The notes: a model not told the origin generated them from the sequence alone. DNA of 64,000 nucleotides from a bacterium (GCA_027485645.1 JAIXQR010000001.1:737632-801631); one strand, 5' to 3'; positions 24,556-33,394 are shown, counted from the first letter of the stretch. Program-made: numbers and translations.

Positions 24556-25470
24556 TTACCTGGATCCTCCCGAAACCGGACCCACTTTCGGGCCGAAGTC
24601 ACCGAGTCTGGGTGACACCATCGCGAACAGGGCGGTCAGGCCAAAGAGCACGACGGCGGTGATCATCGGGATGTCCTTGAGGAATAGGTTCTCTGGCTCC
24701 GCGCCATCGTTCTCGGTAAAGGTGAGGAACAGGAAGCGGAACACTGCGAAGGCAACCCAGAGGTAGGTGAACTTCAGGAGCGGGTGGTCCATTGCGGTTT
24801 GGCTTTCGATGCAATACACGCCGTATCCGAGTAGCGACGCGGCAGCGCAGACCACGACCGCCGTATCGAGGAAACGCAAGTTGTAGGCGCCCAGGCTTGT
24901 TCGGGTGGAGCTTGCACTGTCGCCCATCAGAATGCGCTCGCCACGTCGTTTGCCGAAACCCAGCATGAGGGCGAGGGAAAAGGTGCAGTAAAGAAGCCAG
25001 GACGAGACTTCAACGTTCATCGCCGCGGCACCAATGGCCGCGCGCAAAACGAAGCCGGAGGAGAGGCAGAATACATCGGCGATCGGCTGGCTTTTCAGGA
25101 CGAGGTTGTAAGCGGCCTGGATGGCGATGTAGAGAACGATAATCACCGTAGCCAGAGCGGGCAACAGCGTGAGTAATCCAAAGGCAATCACGGTCAGAAC
25201 TACCGCAAGAGCAATGGCAATCGGTACTTTCACCTCGCCGGAAGCGATGGGCCGAAACTTCTTTTTCGGATGGAGTCGGTCTTGTGGCGCGTCGAGGGTG
25301 TCGTTGACGATGTAGGTCGCCGAGCCCACCAGACCGAAGATCAGGAAGGCCAGCAAGCTGAGACGCCATCCTTCGGGGTTGTTGAGCGGATCGGTGAAGA
25401 GGATCGCGGCAAAAACGACAAAGCCCTTGATCCACTGTTTCGGGCGTAACAAGCGGAAGTACGGGGCCAT
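24556..25470 (-). CDS. ubiA: UbiA-family prenyltransferase, polyprenyl-phosphate phosphoribosyltransferase type
   Basis: 304 residues with eight or nine membrane helices. The first aspartate-rich motif NDTLDAPQD (Asn56 to Asp64), followed by HPKKKFRPIASG, is the form found in decaprenyl-phosphate 5-phosphoribosyltransferase (Rv3806c type) rather than in quinone or heme enzymes. The opening RLLRPKQWIKG also fits. It would transfer 5-phosphoribose from PRPP to polyprenyl phosphate at the membrane, the first step to polyprenyl-phospho-arabinose. It is followed directly by DprE2- and DprE1-like genes; the 5'-phosphatase for the next step is not seen. Confidence 0.83.
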   Translation of the reverse strand: MAPYFRLLRPKQWIKGFVVFAAILFTDPLNNPEGWRLSLLAFLIFGLVGSATYIVNDTLDAPQDRLHPKKKFRPIASGEVKVPIAIALAVVLTVIAFGLLTLLPALATVIIVLYIAIQAAYNLVLKSQPIADVFCLSSGFVLRAAIGAAAMNVEVSSWLLYCTFSLALMLGFGKRRGERILMGDSASSTRTSLGAYNLRFLDTAVVVCAAASLLGYGVYCIESQTAMDHPLLKFTYLWVAFAVFRFLFLTFTENDGAEPENLFLKDIPMITAVVLFGLTALFAMVSPRLGDFGPKVGPVSGGSR

Positions 25471-25506
25471 TTGCTTTCAGGAACGCTTTTGGTCGCGTTT
25501 TCGTGC

Positions 25507-26355
25507 CTAAGCCGAGGGCTCGGACTGCTTGAGTCTATCCGTAAACCGTTGCAGGGCGGAATCGAGATTCGGCATTTGGGGAATTCCGGCGGCTTGCAGC
25601 TTCTCGTTACTTAGAACCGAGTATTTCGGGCGTGCGGCAGGAGTCGGCCAGTCCTCGGTTCGGATCGGGCTGATATCCGCTTCGGAGATGCCATACGCGG
25701 CGACGGATCGCTTCGCGAAGTCGAACCAGGACATCGGCTCGCTTCCGGTTGCGTGGTAAATGCCGTCGGGCAGGTTTGCGTCGATCGCTTGAACGATGGT
25801 TTGCGCGAGGTCTTCGGTGTAGGTGGGGCAGCCGATCTGATCAGCAACCACGCGGAGGGGTTTGCCGGAGGACGCCACGCGGATCATCGTCTTCGGGAAG
25901 CACGGTCCTTCTGCGCCGAAGAGCCAACTCGTGCGAAGCACGATGGCTGAGGCGATGTTTCGCTCACCGGCCAGCTTGGTCCGGCCGTACTCGTTCATCG
26001 GGTTGGTTTCGTCGTTCTCGACGTACGGGCTGGTTTTCTCGCCGTCGAAGACGAAGTCCGTGCTGATATGGATCACGCGTGCGCTGAGGTCTGCGGCGGC
26101 AGAGCTGAGGTACGAAGGGCCGAGGGCGTTCGCCTCGTAGGCGGCTTGCTTCTCCTGCTCGGCAAGGTCGACCTTCGTGTAGGCAGCGCAGTTGATGATC
26201 CAGTTCGGGCGGCCCAATTCTCCCATCCCTAGCTGAGCCATCTGGGTTGGGTCGGCGATATCACACTGCGCCCGAGTTAGACCCGTTGCGGCTGAGCCGA
26301 AGGCACGCAAGACGTCTTTTCCAAGCATGCCTCCAGCACCGAGAACGAGGATCAT
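25507..26355 (-). CDS. rfbD: dTDP-4-dehydrorhamnose reductase
   Basis: 282 residues. RfbD/RmlD catalyses the last NAD(P)H-dependent step to dTDP-L-rhamnose. The Rossmann start GAGGMLG, ISTDFVFDG, the YGRTKLAGE catalytic Tyr-Lys and RTSWLFG are characteristic. Its start overlaps the upstream membrane-protein gene by 4 nt. rfbB and rfbC are 21 kb away at 47-48.5 kb, so the pathway is split; rfbA is not in the window. Confidence 0.93.
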   Translation of the reverse strand: MILVLGAGGMLGKDVLRAFGSAATGLTRAQCDIADPTQMAQLGMGELGRPNWIINCAAYTKVDLAEQEKQAAYEANALGPSYLSSAAADLSARVIHISTDFVFDGEKTSPYVENDETNPMNEYGRTKLAGERNIASAIVLRTSWLFGAEGPCFPKTMIRVASSGKPLRVVADQIGCPTYTEDLAQTIVQAIDANLPDGIYHATGSEPMSWFDFAKRSVAAYGISEADISPIRTEDWPTPAARPKYSVLSNEKLQAAGIPQMPNLDSALQRFTDRLKQSEPSA

Positions 26356-26708
26356 CCCGCTTGCTCTTGCGCGGCTTTCTTAATCTTCTGATCCATCACA
26401 AAGTAGATGATGATCAGGATCAACGGGATGACGGGTGCCACGTAGTGGGCGGCAACCATAAAGCGCGTGGTGATCGTGGTTCGGTAGGCGTAAGAGTCAA
26501 CACTTGGGTTTACGTAGCGCCAGAACCACGAGAAGCCGAAGAAGAAGCCGACCACGAACAGCACTAGGCTGATCCAACGCCATTTCGGCATATCTCCCGA
26601 GTTTTTAAACGAGATCCATCCGAGAATGAGCGAGAAGAAGCCGAGCACCGAAAAGAGTGCCGGCATCATCAAAATTTGGGTTGAGTTCCATGCGACTTCG
26701 CCTGGCAT
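26352..26708 (-). CDS. Small membrane protein, three helices
   Basis: 118 residues with three strong membrane helices (about residues 12-34, 44-67 and 83-106) and a short basic C-terminal tail. No family recognised. It lies between galE (21 bp upstream) and rfbD (4-nt overlap) in the galE-rfbD-ubiA-dprE2-dprE1 run. In size and location it resembles small GtrA- or Rv3789-like proteins that act on polyprenyl-linked sugars, but I see no sequence motif to support that. Confidence 0.75.
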   Translation of the reverse strand: MPGEVAWNSTQILMMPALFSVLGFFSLILGWISFKNSGDMPKWRWISLVLFVVGFFFGFSWFWRYVNPSVDSYAYRTTITTRFMVAAHYVAPVIPLILIIIYFVMDQKIKKAAQEQAG

Positions 26709-26729
26709 TGCTAAAGGGTACCCGTCGTG

Positions 26730-27722
26730 TTATGAGTGATCTTCGTAGCCGTTTGGATGGCTCGAGTGCCATGCCCAGGCGTGCTCGATGATGGAACGGA
26801 GATCTGGATATTGCGGATTCCAATTCCAGTCGGCTTTCACCTTAGCGCTTGAACCGATCAGTCGTGCCGGATCGCCGGGACGACGAGGACCGATGGAGTG
26901 GGGAACGGGCAAGCCGGTTACTTCTTCGACCGTTTTGATCACTTCTGCTACCGAATAGCCGTTCCCGTTGCCAAGGTTGTAAAAGCGGGAATCGCCGCCG
27001 TCCCGCAAGTGCGAGATCGCCAAGGCATGAGCCTGGGCGAGGTCGGCAACGTGGATGTAATCGCGAATGCAAGTGCCGTCGGGCGTGTCGTAGTCGTTTC
27101 CGAATACGGTCAGGGGTGGCTTCTTGCCTGTCGCGGCAAAAATGGCGTTCGGAATCAGGTGAGCCTCGGGGCGATGGTCTTCGCCGATAGCGCCGTTTGG
27201 ATCTGCGCCGGCGGCATTAAAGTATCGAAGGGCGACGCTTCGCAGGCCGTAGGCGTGGTCGAAGTCTTTCAGGATCATTTCAACCGCAAGCTTGGTTTGG
27301 CCGTACGGTGAGATCGGGTTTTGCGGGTGATCCTCGGTGAGGGGAATGCGTTGCGGTTCGCCAAAGGTTGCGCAGGTTGAGCTGAAGATGAACTTCTTGA
27401 TCCCACGTTCTCGCATGATCTCCAGCAGGGCGAGGACGGCGGAGGTGTTGTTCTTCCAGTATTTTCCGGGCTCCGTCACGCTCTCGCCGACGTACGTGTA
27501 GGCCGCGAAGTGCATGACCACGTCGATTTCTGGATTGGCATCGAAAACCGCGTGAAGATCGGCTTCGTTGCGGAGGTCTCCTTTCACAAACGGCGAGCCT
27601 GCAACCGCGGCTTCGTGACCGTATTCCAAGTTATCGAAAACCAGGTGGGGCCACTCATGGTTTCGGAGCCATTGCGTCATGTGCGAACCGATGTATCCCG
27701 CGCCGCCAACAACCAAAACCAT
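26730..27722 (-). CDS. galE: UDP-glucose 4-epimerase
   Basis: 330 residues. GalE interconverts UDP-glucose and UDP-galactose with bound NAD+. Visible features are GGAGYIGSH, AAYTYVGES, SSTCATFG, the catalytic YGQTKLAVE, RYFNAAGADP and RDYIHVADLA. Length is family-typical. It heads the minus-strand run down to DUF2752 and diverges, 35 bp apart, from the metallophosphoesterase gene. Confidence 0.95.
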   Translation of the reverse strand: MVLVVGGAGYIGSHMTQWLRNHEWPHLVFDNLEYGHEAAVAGSPFVKGDLRNEADLHAVFDANPEIDVVMHFAAYTYVGESVTEPGKYWKNNTSAVLALLEIMRERGIKKFIFSSTCATFGEPQRIPLTEDHPQNPISPYGQTKLAVEMILKDFDHAYGLRSVALRYFNAAGADPNGAIGEDHRPEAHLIPNAIFAATGKKPPLTVFGNDYDTPDGTCIRDYIHVADLAQAHALAISHLRDGGDSRFYNLGNGNGYSVAEVIKTVEEVTGLPVPHSIGPRRPGDPARLIGSSAKVKADWNWNPQYPDLRSIIEHAWAWHSSHPNGYEDHS

Positions 27723-27745
27723 GCGGTGATCCTACCTTCGGGCCG

Positions 27746-27751
27746 TACACT
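27746..27751 (+). promoter_or_regulatory. -10 box (TACACT) for metallophosphoesterase, leaderless arrangement
   Basis: TACACT is 6 nt before the GTG start at 27758. The same bases read TAGTGT on the minus strand one position over, so this short divergent gap may hold the galE promoter too. Confidence 0.45.
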
Positions 27752-27757
27752 AGAAAA

Positions 27758-28567
27758 GTGGTTCGACGTCGGCTAACCCGGAGAGAGTTTGTTGCAGGCG
27801 GAACGCTTGCGGCAATCTCGGCGGTTGGCGTCTGGGGCAGTCTAGAAAGCGACGCCATAGCAGTCATCCGCCGCCGCATAGAAGTGCCTGGCGCGGATAT
27901 GAAGGGCCTTAAGCTCGCTTTTCTGACCGATTGGCATCTCGATAACGCAGCAGCGGTTACTCGCGCGGACAGGAGCATTCAGATGGCCATCAAAGAGAAG
28001 CCGGACATGATCGTGCTGGGCGGCGACTACTGTTCGCGAGGCCGTGAGGTCTGGAAAGAACGCGTCACGACGGATCGGCTCAAGTTGCTGTTCGATGCGG
28101 GGATTCCCGTCTTTGGGATGCTCGGCAATCACGACTACGCGTTGGAAGCCACGGAGCACCTGCGGGCGACGTTTGCTCAGCTGGGCATGACGCTGCTGGT
28201 CAACCAGGTTGTGAATTACCAGGGCATTCAGGTTGCGGGGATCGACGACATGCTCTTTGGACGGCCGCAGATGAACTTGCTGCAAGAAAGCGGGGACCGA
28301 AATACGATTCTTTTGGTCCACGAACCGGACTTTGTTCCGAGCGTGGGCGGAGAATTTGGCCTAGCTCTAAGCGGTCATACCCACGGTGGGCAGATTTGCT
28401 GGGCCCCCGGAGTACCGATTCACCTGCCGAAAGGTGGAAGAAATTATGTTCACGGTGAGTTTCGGCAAGGGGACGCCGCGATGTACGTCAGCCGAGGAAT
28501 TGGGATGACGGGAGTCAATTTAAGAGTCTTCGCTCCGCCGGAGTTGACCATCTTAGAATTGGTCTAG
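27758..28567 (+). CDS. Tat-exported metallophosphoesterase (YkuE/YaeI type)
   Basis: 269 residues from a GTG at 27758. The N-terminus RRRLTRREFVAGG followed by a hydrophobic stretch is a twin-arginine signal. Calcineurin-like motifs follow in order: LTDWHLD, GGDYCSR, GNHDYAL, VHEPDF and GHTHGGQI, which bind two metals. Related proteins hydrolyse phospholipid headgroups or nucleoside-linked lipids. The setting between galE and glmS suggests envelope work. Substrate unknown. Confidence 0.87.
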   Translation: MVRRRLTRREFVAGGTLAAISAVGVWGSLESDAIAVIRRRIEVPGADMKGLKLAFLTDWHLDNAAAVTRADRSIQMAIKEKPDMIVLGGDYCSRGREVWKERVTTDRLKLLFDAGIPVFGMLGNHDYALEATEHLRATFAQLGMTLLVNQVVNYQGIQVAGIDDMLFGRPQMNLLQESGDRNTILLVHEPDFVPSVGGEFGLALSGHTHGGQICWAPGVPIHLPKGGRNYVHGEFRQGDAAMYVSRGIGMTGVNLRVFAPPELTILELV

Positions 28568-28580
28568 GGCCCTCGTGAGC

Positions 28581-28586
28581 TATAGT
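28581..28586 (+). promoter_or_regulatory. -10 box (TATAGT) for glmS
   Basis: TATAGT stands 9 nt before the glmS ATG at 28596. Only 28 bp separate glmS from the preceding stop codon, so no glmS ribozyme can be present. Confidence 0.45.
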
Positions 28587-28595
28587 AACGGCGAT

Positions 28596-30422
28596 ATGTG
28601 CGGTATTGCCGGTTACGTGGGAGAGCGAAACGGGGTTGAGGTTGCTTACGATCAGCTGAAGCGGTTGGAGTATCGAGGATACGACAGCGCGGGCATCGCG
28701 GTTCAGGTCGAAGGCCGACTGGAATTGGTCAAGAAGGCGGGCACCTTGAACATGTTGGCGAAGGAGCTGGAGCTTCATCCGATCACCGGTACCTGTGCCA
28801 TCGGGCATAGCCGATGGGCTACCCACGGCGGTCCGACGGACCTAAACGCTCACCCGCACTTTGACGGCGAGCAGGACGTCGTGCTCGTTCACAACGGCAT
28901 TATCGAGAACTACCTCGAACTCAAAGAAGAGCTGATGCAGAAGGGGCACACCTTCCTCAGCCAGACCGATACCGAAGTCGCGGCGCATGTGATTGGCGAA
29001 GAGTATCGCAAGGGCGGAACGTTGCTTGAAGCCGTTCGTCACGCGGTTCGTCGGTTCCGCGGAGCCTACGCATTTGTTGTCATGAGCCGGTCCGAGATCG
29101 GAACGATTGTTGCGGTCCGAAACGCGAGCCCGCTGGTTCTGGGCCTTGGACAGGGCGAGAACCTGTTGGCCAGCGATATTCCGGCTTTGTTGCCATACAC
29201 TCGCCAGGTTGTCGCGATGGAAGAAGGGCACCTTGCGGAGCTCAAGAAAGATTCCGTCCGCATCGTGGATGGTGATGGCCGAGACGTTCCAGTTCGGGCC
29301 CAAATCATCGAGTGGGATGTTGCGGCGGCGGAACGCGGCGGATATGAGCACTTCATGCTCAAGGAAATCCACGAGCAGCCACAGGTCATTCGGCAATGCT
29401 TGGCCGGACGACTTACCGAAGATCGCGTCTTCCTCGAGAACATCTTCTCCGACACGGTTTGGAACGAGATTGACCGCGTTAACATCATCGCTTGCGGCAC
29501 GGCGTTCCACGCGGGACTCATGGGCAAGCACTTGTTCGAGAAGCTGCTTCGGCTTCCGACCGATGTGTACTTCTCCAGCGAGTTTCGCTACGGCGACCCC
29601 GTTCTCTCACCGAAATCGCTCGCGGTCTTCGTCAGCCAGAGCGGTGAAACGGCGGACACCCTTGCCGCATTGCGACTTTGCAAGTCTCGACGCATTCGGA
29701 CTCTCGGCATTGTAAACGTCGTGGGTTCAAGCATTGCTCGCGAATGTGACCGAACGATCTTCACGCAGGCCGGACCGGAGATTTCCGTTGCTTCGACCAA
29801 GGCTTACACCGCTCAGGTTTTGGTGCTTTCTCTGCTCGCACTTCACATTGCCCAGGTTCAGGAGACTCCCGGACTTCGGGTTGCAGATTGGGTCGAAGAG
29901 TTGCGCCTGCTGTCAGATCACGCACAAACGGTACTGACATTGGAGCCAGAAACGGTTAAGCTTGCAGAGCAACTAAAGAACATGCCGCTATGTTTCTTCC
30001 TCGGACGAGGGGCAGATGCTTATGTGGGTTATGAAGGCGCTTTGAAGCTCAAAGAGATCGCTTACATTCCAACCCAAGAATCGCCCGCAGGCGAGATGAA
30101 GCACGGACCACTTGCCCTTGTGGAAGCGGGAGTTGGCGCGATCTTTGGTGCAACCGATCCTAGCACGGTAGACAAAGTTGTCTCAAACATTAAGGAAATC
30201 CAAGCGCGAGCCGGGACTGTACTTTCGATTACTTCGGACACTTCCGGAGCGATTCGAAAGGCGAGCGATCACACGCTCGAGTTTAAGCCAACGCGGTTTG
30301 ACTTCCTGAATGCTTTGCTCTCGGTGATCCCGATGCAGCTTTTGGCTTATCACATTGCGAATGCCAAGGGTTGCTCGATCGATCAGCCGCGAAACCTTGC
30401 GAAATCGGTGACCGTCGAGTGA
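28596..30422 (+). CDS. glmS: Glutamine-fructose-6-phosphate aminotransferase (isomerizing)
   Basis: 608 residues from the ATG at 28596, chosen because Met removal then exposes the N-terminal nucleophile Cys2 (MCGIAGYVG). GlmS makes glucosamine-6-phosphate, the entry to UDP-GlcNAc for peptidoglycan, LPS and exopolysaccharide. The glutaminase domain (residues 1-240, with GHSRWATHG and DTEVAAH) is followed by two SIS domains (SQSGETADT; SVASTKAYTAQ) and the C-terminal PRNLAKSVTVE. The sugar transferase gene follows after 1 nt. Confidence 0.96.
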   Translation: MCGIAGYVGERNGVEVAYDQLKRLEYRGYDSAGIAVQVEGRLELVKKAGTLNMLAKELELHPITGTCAIGHSRWATHGGPTDLNAHPHFDGEQDVVLVHNGIIENYLELKEELMQKGHTFLSQTDTEVAAHVIGEEYRKGGTLLEAVRHAVRRFRGAYAFVVMSRSEIGTIVAVRNASPLVLGLGQGENLLASDIPALLPYTRQVVAMEEGHLAELKKDSVRIVDGDGRDVPVRAQIIEWDVAAAERGGYEHFMLKEIHEQPQVIRQCLAGRLTEDRVFLENIFSDTVWNEIDRVNIIACGTAFHAGLMGKHLFEKLLRLPTDVYFSSEFRYGDPVLSPKSLAVFVSQSGETADTLAALRLCKSRRIRTLGIVNVVGSSIARECDRTIFTQAGPEISVASTKAYTAQVLVLSLLALHIAQVQETPGLRVADWVEELRLLSDHAQTVLTLEPETVKLAEQLKNMPLCFFLGRGADAYVGYEGALKLKEIAYIPTQESPAGEMKHGPLALVEAGVGAIFGATDPSTVDKVVSNIKEIQARAGTVLSITSDTSGAIRKASDHTLEFKPTRFDFLNALLSVIPMQLLAYHIANAKGCSIDQPRNLAKSVTVE

Positions 30423-30423
30423 C

Positions 30424-31110
30424 ATGAACAGCGATCCAGTAGAAAAAGCCGGCCCGAGTCTGCCGCCCTTCGCGTCGAACTTAGTTCGACGCGGGAAGTA
30501 TGGCTATCAGTCTTACCGCGCTTTGAAAAGGGTCGTTGATATTGTTGTTTCGCTCGGCGCGTTGATTTTGCTCTCGCCCGTATTCTTGGTTCTCACCTTG
30601 TGCATCGCAGCGGCGGATGGATTCCCGGTGCTCTTTCGCCAGCGCCGCCTAGGTGAGAACGGCGTCATGTTCTCCATGCTGAAATTTAGAAGCATGGTGA
30701 AGAACGCCGAAGAAGTTCTGAAGCGAGATCCGGTTCTTTACGAAGAGTTCAAAACGAACTTTAAGCTCAAGAACGACCCTCGAATTTTGCCAATTGGTAA
30801 GTTCATTCGTAAGACAAGCCTGGACGAGCTGCCGCAGCTGATTAACGTTTTGCGCGGCGAAATGAGCATCGTCGGCCCCCGTCCGATTGTCGAGAAAGAA
30901 CTCGAAATGTACGGGGATAAGAAGGACATTTATCTCTCAATGAAGCCGGGTTGCGCGGGACTTTGGCAGTGTAGTGGCCGCAGCGAAACGTCTTACGAGG
31001 AGCGGGTTGCCTTGGACGAACAGTATTACGTCACGGCGAGTATTCGAAACGACATCAAGATTTTGGTGATGACGTTTCTTGCCATCCTTAAGAAAGAAGG
31101 GGCGCAGTGA
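30424..31110 (+). CDS. Undecaprenyl-phosphate sugar-phosphate transferase (initiating)
   Basis: 228 residues of the bacterial sugar transferase family (WbaP/WcaJ C-terminal domain). One re-entrant membrane helix near residues 38-60 (VVDIVVSLGALILLSPVFL) is followed by FRQRRLGENGVMFSMLKFRSM, TSLDELPQLINVLRGEMSIVGPRP and PGCAGLWQCSGRSE. It loads the first sugar phosphate on undecaprenyl phosphate at the inner membrane and so starts the repeat unit. It lacks the N-terminal four-helix domain of WcaJ. The next gene overlaps its stop by 4 nt. Confidence 0.93.
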   Translation: MNSDPVEKAGPSLPPFASNLVRRGKYGYQSYRALKRVVDIVVSLGALILLSPVFLVLTLCIAAADGFPVLFRQRRLGENGVMFSMLKFRSMVKNAEEVLKRDPVLYEEFKTNFKLKNDPRILPIGKFIRKTSLDELPQLINVLRGEMSIVGPRPIVEKELEMYGDKKDIYLSMKPGCAGLWQCSGRSETSYEERVALDEQYYVTASIRNDIKILVMTFLAILKKEGAQ

Positions 31111-32210
31111 CCCCGGCCCATGTTGTTCTTGTTGTAGAAGCGACTTCTGGTGGATGCGGGCGACATACCGGCGATTTAGCGCTGGAGTTAGTCCGGCGAG
31201 GAATCGGCCTCACCCTCTTTTACGGTACGCGTCGAATTGATGCGCGATTTCGCGGGATCGTAAGTCAGCTTGAAAGTCAAGGCGTCAGTTGTCGGGCGAT
31301 GGATATTGCCCAGAAGCCACGCCTTGGCGACCTCAAATGGGTTCGAGAAATTCGATCGGCCGCGCCAAAGGGCTCGATCATTCACGGACAAGCGACAACC
31401 GGTGGCTTCTATGCTCGACTCGCCGCTAGCCGGTCTTGCCCGGCAGTTTTCACGCCCCATTCGTTCGTGACGATGATGCCCTACGTTGGCGACCGCGCAA
31501 AGGTGGTTTACGGCCAGATGGAGCGCTTCCTAGCCAAGCGAACGGCGCGCATTATCTGCGTCAGCAAGTTCGAAGCGGAGCATGGAAAGACCCTGGGCAT
31601 CGATCCCAATAAGCTACGAGTGGTCTACAACGGCATCGCGCCGCTGGCTTGCGCAGAACGGTCTGAGGTGCGGGCGCGGTGGGGAGTCGGACCGGAAACT
31701 TTGGTGATTGGCTTCGTGGGGCGCTTCGATCCGCCCAAAAATCCTGCCCTTGCCGTCCGAGCTTTTGAGAAACTTCGAGGGCTAAATGCCCGATTGGTCA
31801 TGGTCGGCTCGGGTTCATTGCAGGGTGAAGTCGATGCGGTGATTGGAGATCTCCCGGTGACGTTGCTTGGAGGCGTCCACGCGGAGCCGCTGTTGGGCGG
31901 GATGGACGTGCATTTGATGTCGAGCGATGCTGAGAGCCTGCCGTACGTACTGATCGAAGCGCAGAGTCTCGGACAGCCAATCGTGACAACTGACGTCGGT
32001 GCGGCCCGAGAGATCGTCACCGATGGACGTGACGGCTTCGTGTGCCCTCCCGGCGATGCGGATAGTCTAGGAACTGCCCTTCGCAAGATTGCCGAGAATC
32101 AGGAACTCAGAACAAGTCTTGCTCAAGAGGCCGTGGTTGCCGGTTCGAGATTCTCGCTTGACCGAATGGTCGAAGGCACTCTCTCGGTGTACTCAGAAGC
32201 GCTTTCGTGA
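31107..32210 (+). CDS. Glycosyltransferase family 4
   Basis: 367 residues, GTG start overlapping the previous stop. The GT-B fold has an N-terminal acceptor domain (GGCGRHTGDLALELVRRG) and a C-terminal donor domain with VGRFDPPKNPALAVRAFEKL and the ESLPYVLIEA (E-x7-E type) motif. It adds a sugar from a nucleotide donor to the lipid-linked repeat unit in the cytoplasm; donor unknown. Its last 88 bp overlap the convergent O-antigen ligase gene. Confidence 0.9.
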   Translation: MTPAHVVLVVEATSGGCGRHTGDLALELVRRGIGLTLFYGTRRIDARFRGIVSQLESQGVSCRAMDIAQKPRLGDLKWVREIRSAAPKGSIIHGQATTGGFYARLAASRSCPAVFTPHSFVTMMPYVGDRAKVVYGQMERFLAKRTARIICVSKFEAEHGKTLGIDPNKLRVVYNGIAPLACAERSEVRARWGVGPETLVIGFVGRFDPPKNPALAVRAFEKLRGLNARLVMVGSGSLQGEVDAVIGDLPVTLLGGVHAEPLLGGMDVHLMSSDAESLPYVLIEAQSLGQPIVTTDVGAAREIVTDGRDGFVCPPGDADSLGTALRKIAENQELRTSLAQEAVVAGSRFSLDRMVEGTLSVYSEALS

Positions 32211-33394
32211 GCGGCCGCACGTTCAAGTTGCGACAACTTCGCTACCGCAAGCCCGATTCCGAAGAATATCCAGGTGAAGTAACGCGCCTCGATCATCTCA
32301 CTGATCATTGCGTTGGCCAATGAGAGCAAGCCCGTCATAAAGGCCAGTCGGTACCCCGGCAACAGTTTTTGGTAGTTGAGAAAGATCGAGAGCAACAGCC
32401 CAAGGAAAATCCCAAGTCCAACGATTCCTAGTTCGGAAGCAAATTGAAGATAGCTACTGTGCGCTCCCAAAGGCTCGCCCGTTTCGGAGTGAATCGCGTA
32501 GGTTCCGTAGTCCCTTGTGGCAGGGCGATAGCCTCCAGCGCCGACGCCAATGATCGGATTGTCCTTGAAGATTTCGATTGCGGCTTTCCACCGGTCCCCT
32601 CGTCCGGTAAATCCGTCCGCGCTCGCACTCTCCGAGATCGATCCGATCCGTTCAATGTTTTTCTGAACCGATGGATTGGCGAGTAGGCCAGGAAGTGCGG
32701 CAAAGAAGATTGCCGCCGTAACGACCGCAGACGCTGGTTTACGGAAGAGATGGATGCAGATAACGATAAGGCTTGGAACACAAGCGATGAAGCCGCCTCG
32801 CGAGCCGGTGAGCATGACGCCATAGAGGGCGGCAAGGATGTACGAAAAGTTGAGAACTCGCCAGAACCTGTTTAGCGGTTTCTCACCAACCGCCAGTAGC
32901 CAAGCAACGGCTAGACCAGAGCCGAGCATTACGGCGGCGTGGTTCGGATGGATTCCGTCTGCACCATAGCGTCCGTCAGACAACTGGGGGCGGCCTTGAA
33001 GGTACGTGATGAAGATCTGGATGAAGACCGCGTACAGTCCGACTACGTAAGCCTGCAGCGCAATCTGGATCTCTTTCCACGACCTGAAAGTGTCGTAGAT
33101 CAGAAAGACTGCGACAAGGCAGAGTAGATACCGGAACGCGTACAGAATGGCGTCCGTTGGTTCTATCGCCCATAAGCTCGAAGCGTAAAGCAACGTTACG
33201 AACAAGCTCAGAAGACCGATGGTTGCCGGCATCTGACGAATTCGAAATCTCGGGAATCGGTCGAGGATCCAAGTAAAAGCGAAAAGGCTCAGCGATAAGC
33301 GAACCATGAAGCTCAAAAGAGCCCCGTTCATGTTCAAGCTCAGCGCGACAATGATAAACAGCGCACCGGAATACAGCAGTAGCGGTCTGGTCAT
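32123..33394 (-). CDS. O-antigen ligase/polymerase (Wzy/WaaL family) membrane protein
   Basis: About 423 residues from the ATG at 33394 (ATGA overlap with the previous stop). Ten or more membrane helices are interrupted by a large exterior loop near residues 250-330 with GRGDRWKAAIEIFKDNPIIGVGAGGY and HSSYLQFASELG, the Wzy_C signature. It joins exported repeat units into polymer or onto a lipid acceptor. The final 40 residues are hydrophilic and lie in the 88-bp overlap with the convergent glycosyltransferase gene. It is the last gene in the Wzz-led operon. Confidence 0.9.
   Translation of the reverse strand: MTRPLLLYSGALFIIVALSLNMNGALLSFMVRLSLSLFAFTWILDRFPRFRIRQMPATIGLLSLFVTLLYASSLWAIEPTDAILYAFRYLLCLVAVFLIYDTFRSWKEIQIALQAYVVGLYAVFIQIFITYLQGRPQLSDGRYGADGIHPNHAAVMLGSGLAVAWLLAVGEKPLNRFWRVLNFSYILAALYGVMLTGSRGGFIACVPSLIVICIHLFRKPASAVVTAAIFFAALPGLLANPSVQKNIERIGSISESASADGFTGRGDRWKAAIEIFKDNPIIGVGAGGYRPATRDYGTYAIHSETGEPLGAHSSYLQFASELGIVGLGIFLGLLLSIFLNYQKLLPGYRLAFMTGLLSLANAMISEMIEARYFTWIFFGIGLAVAKLSQLERAAAHESASEYTERVPSTIRSSENLEPATTAS

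Noticed and set aside
28560-28596. Possible glmS ribozyme upstream of glmS
   Set aside because: Only 28 bp separate glmS from the preceding stop codon, too short for the ribozyme.
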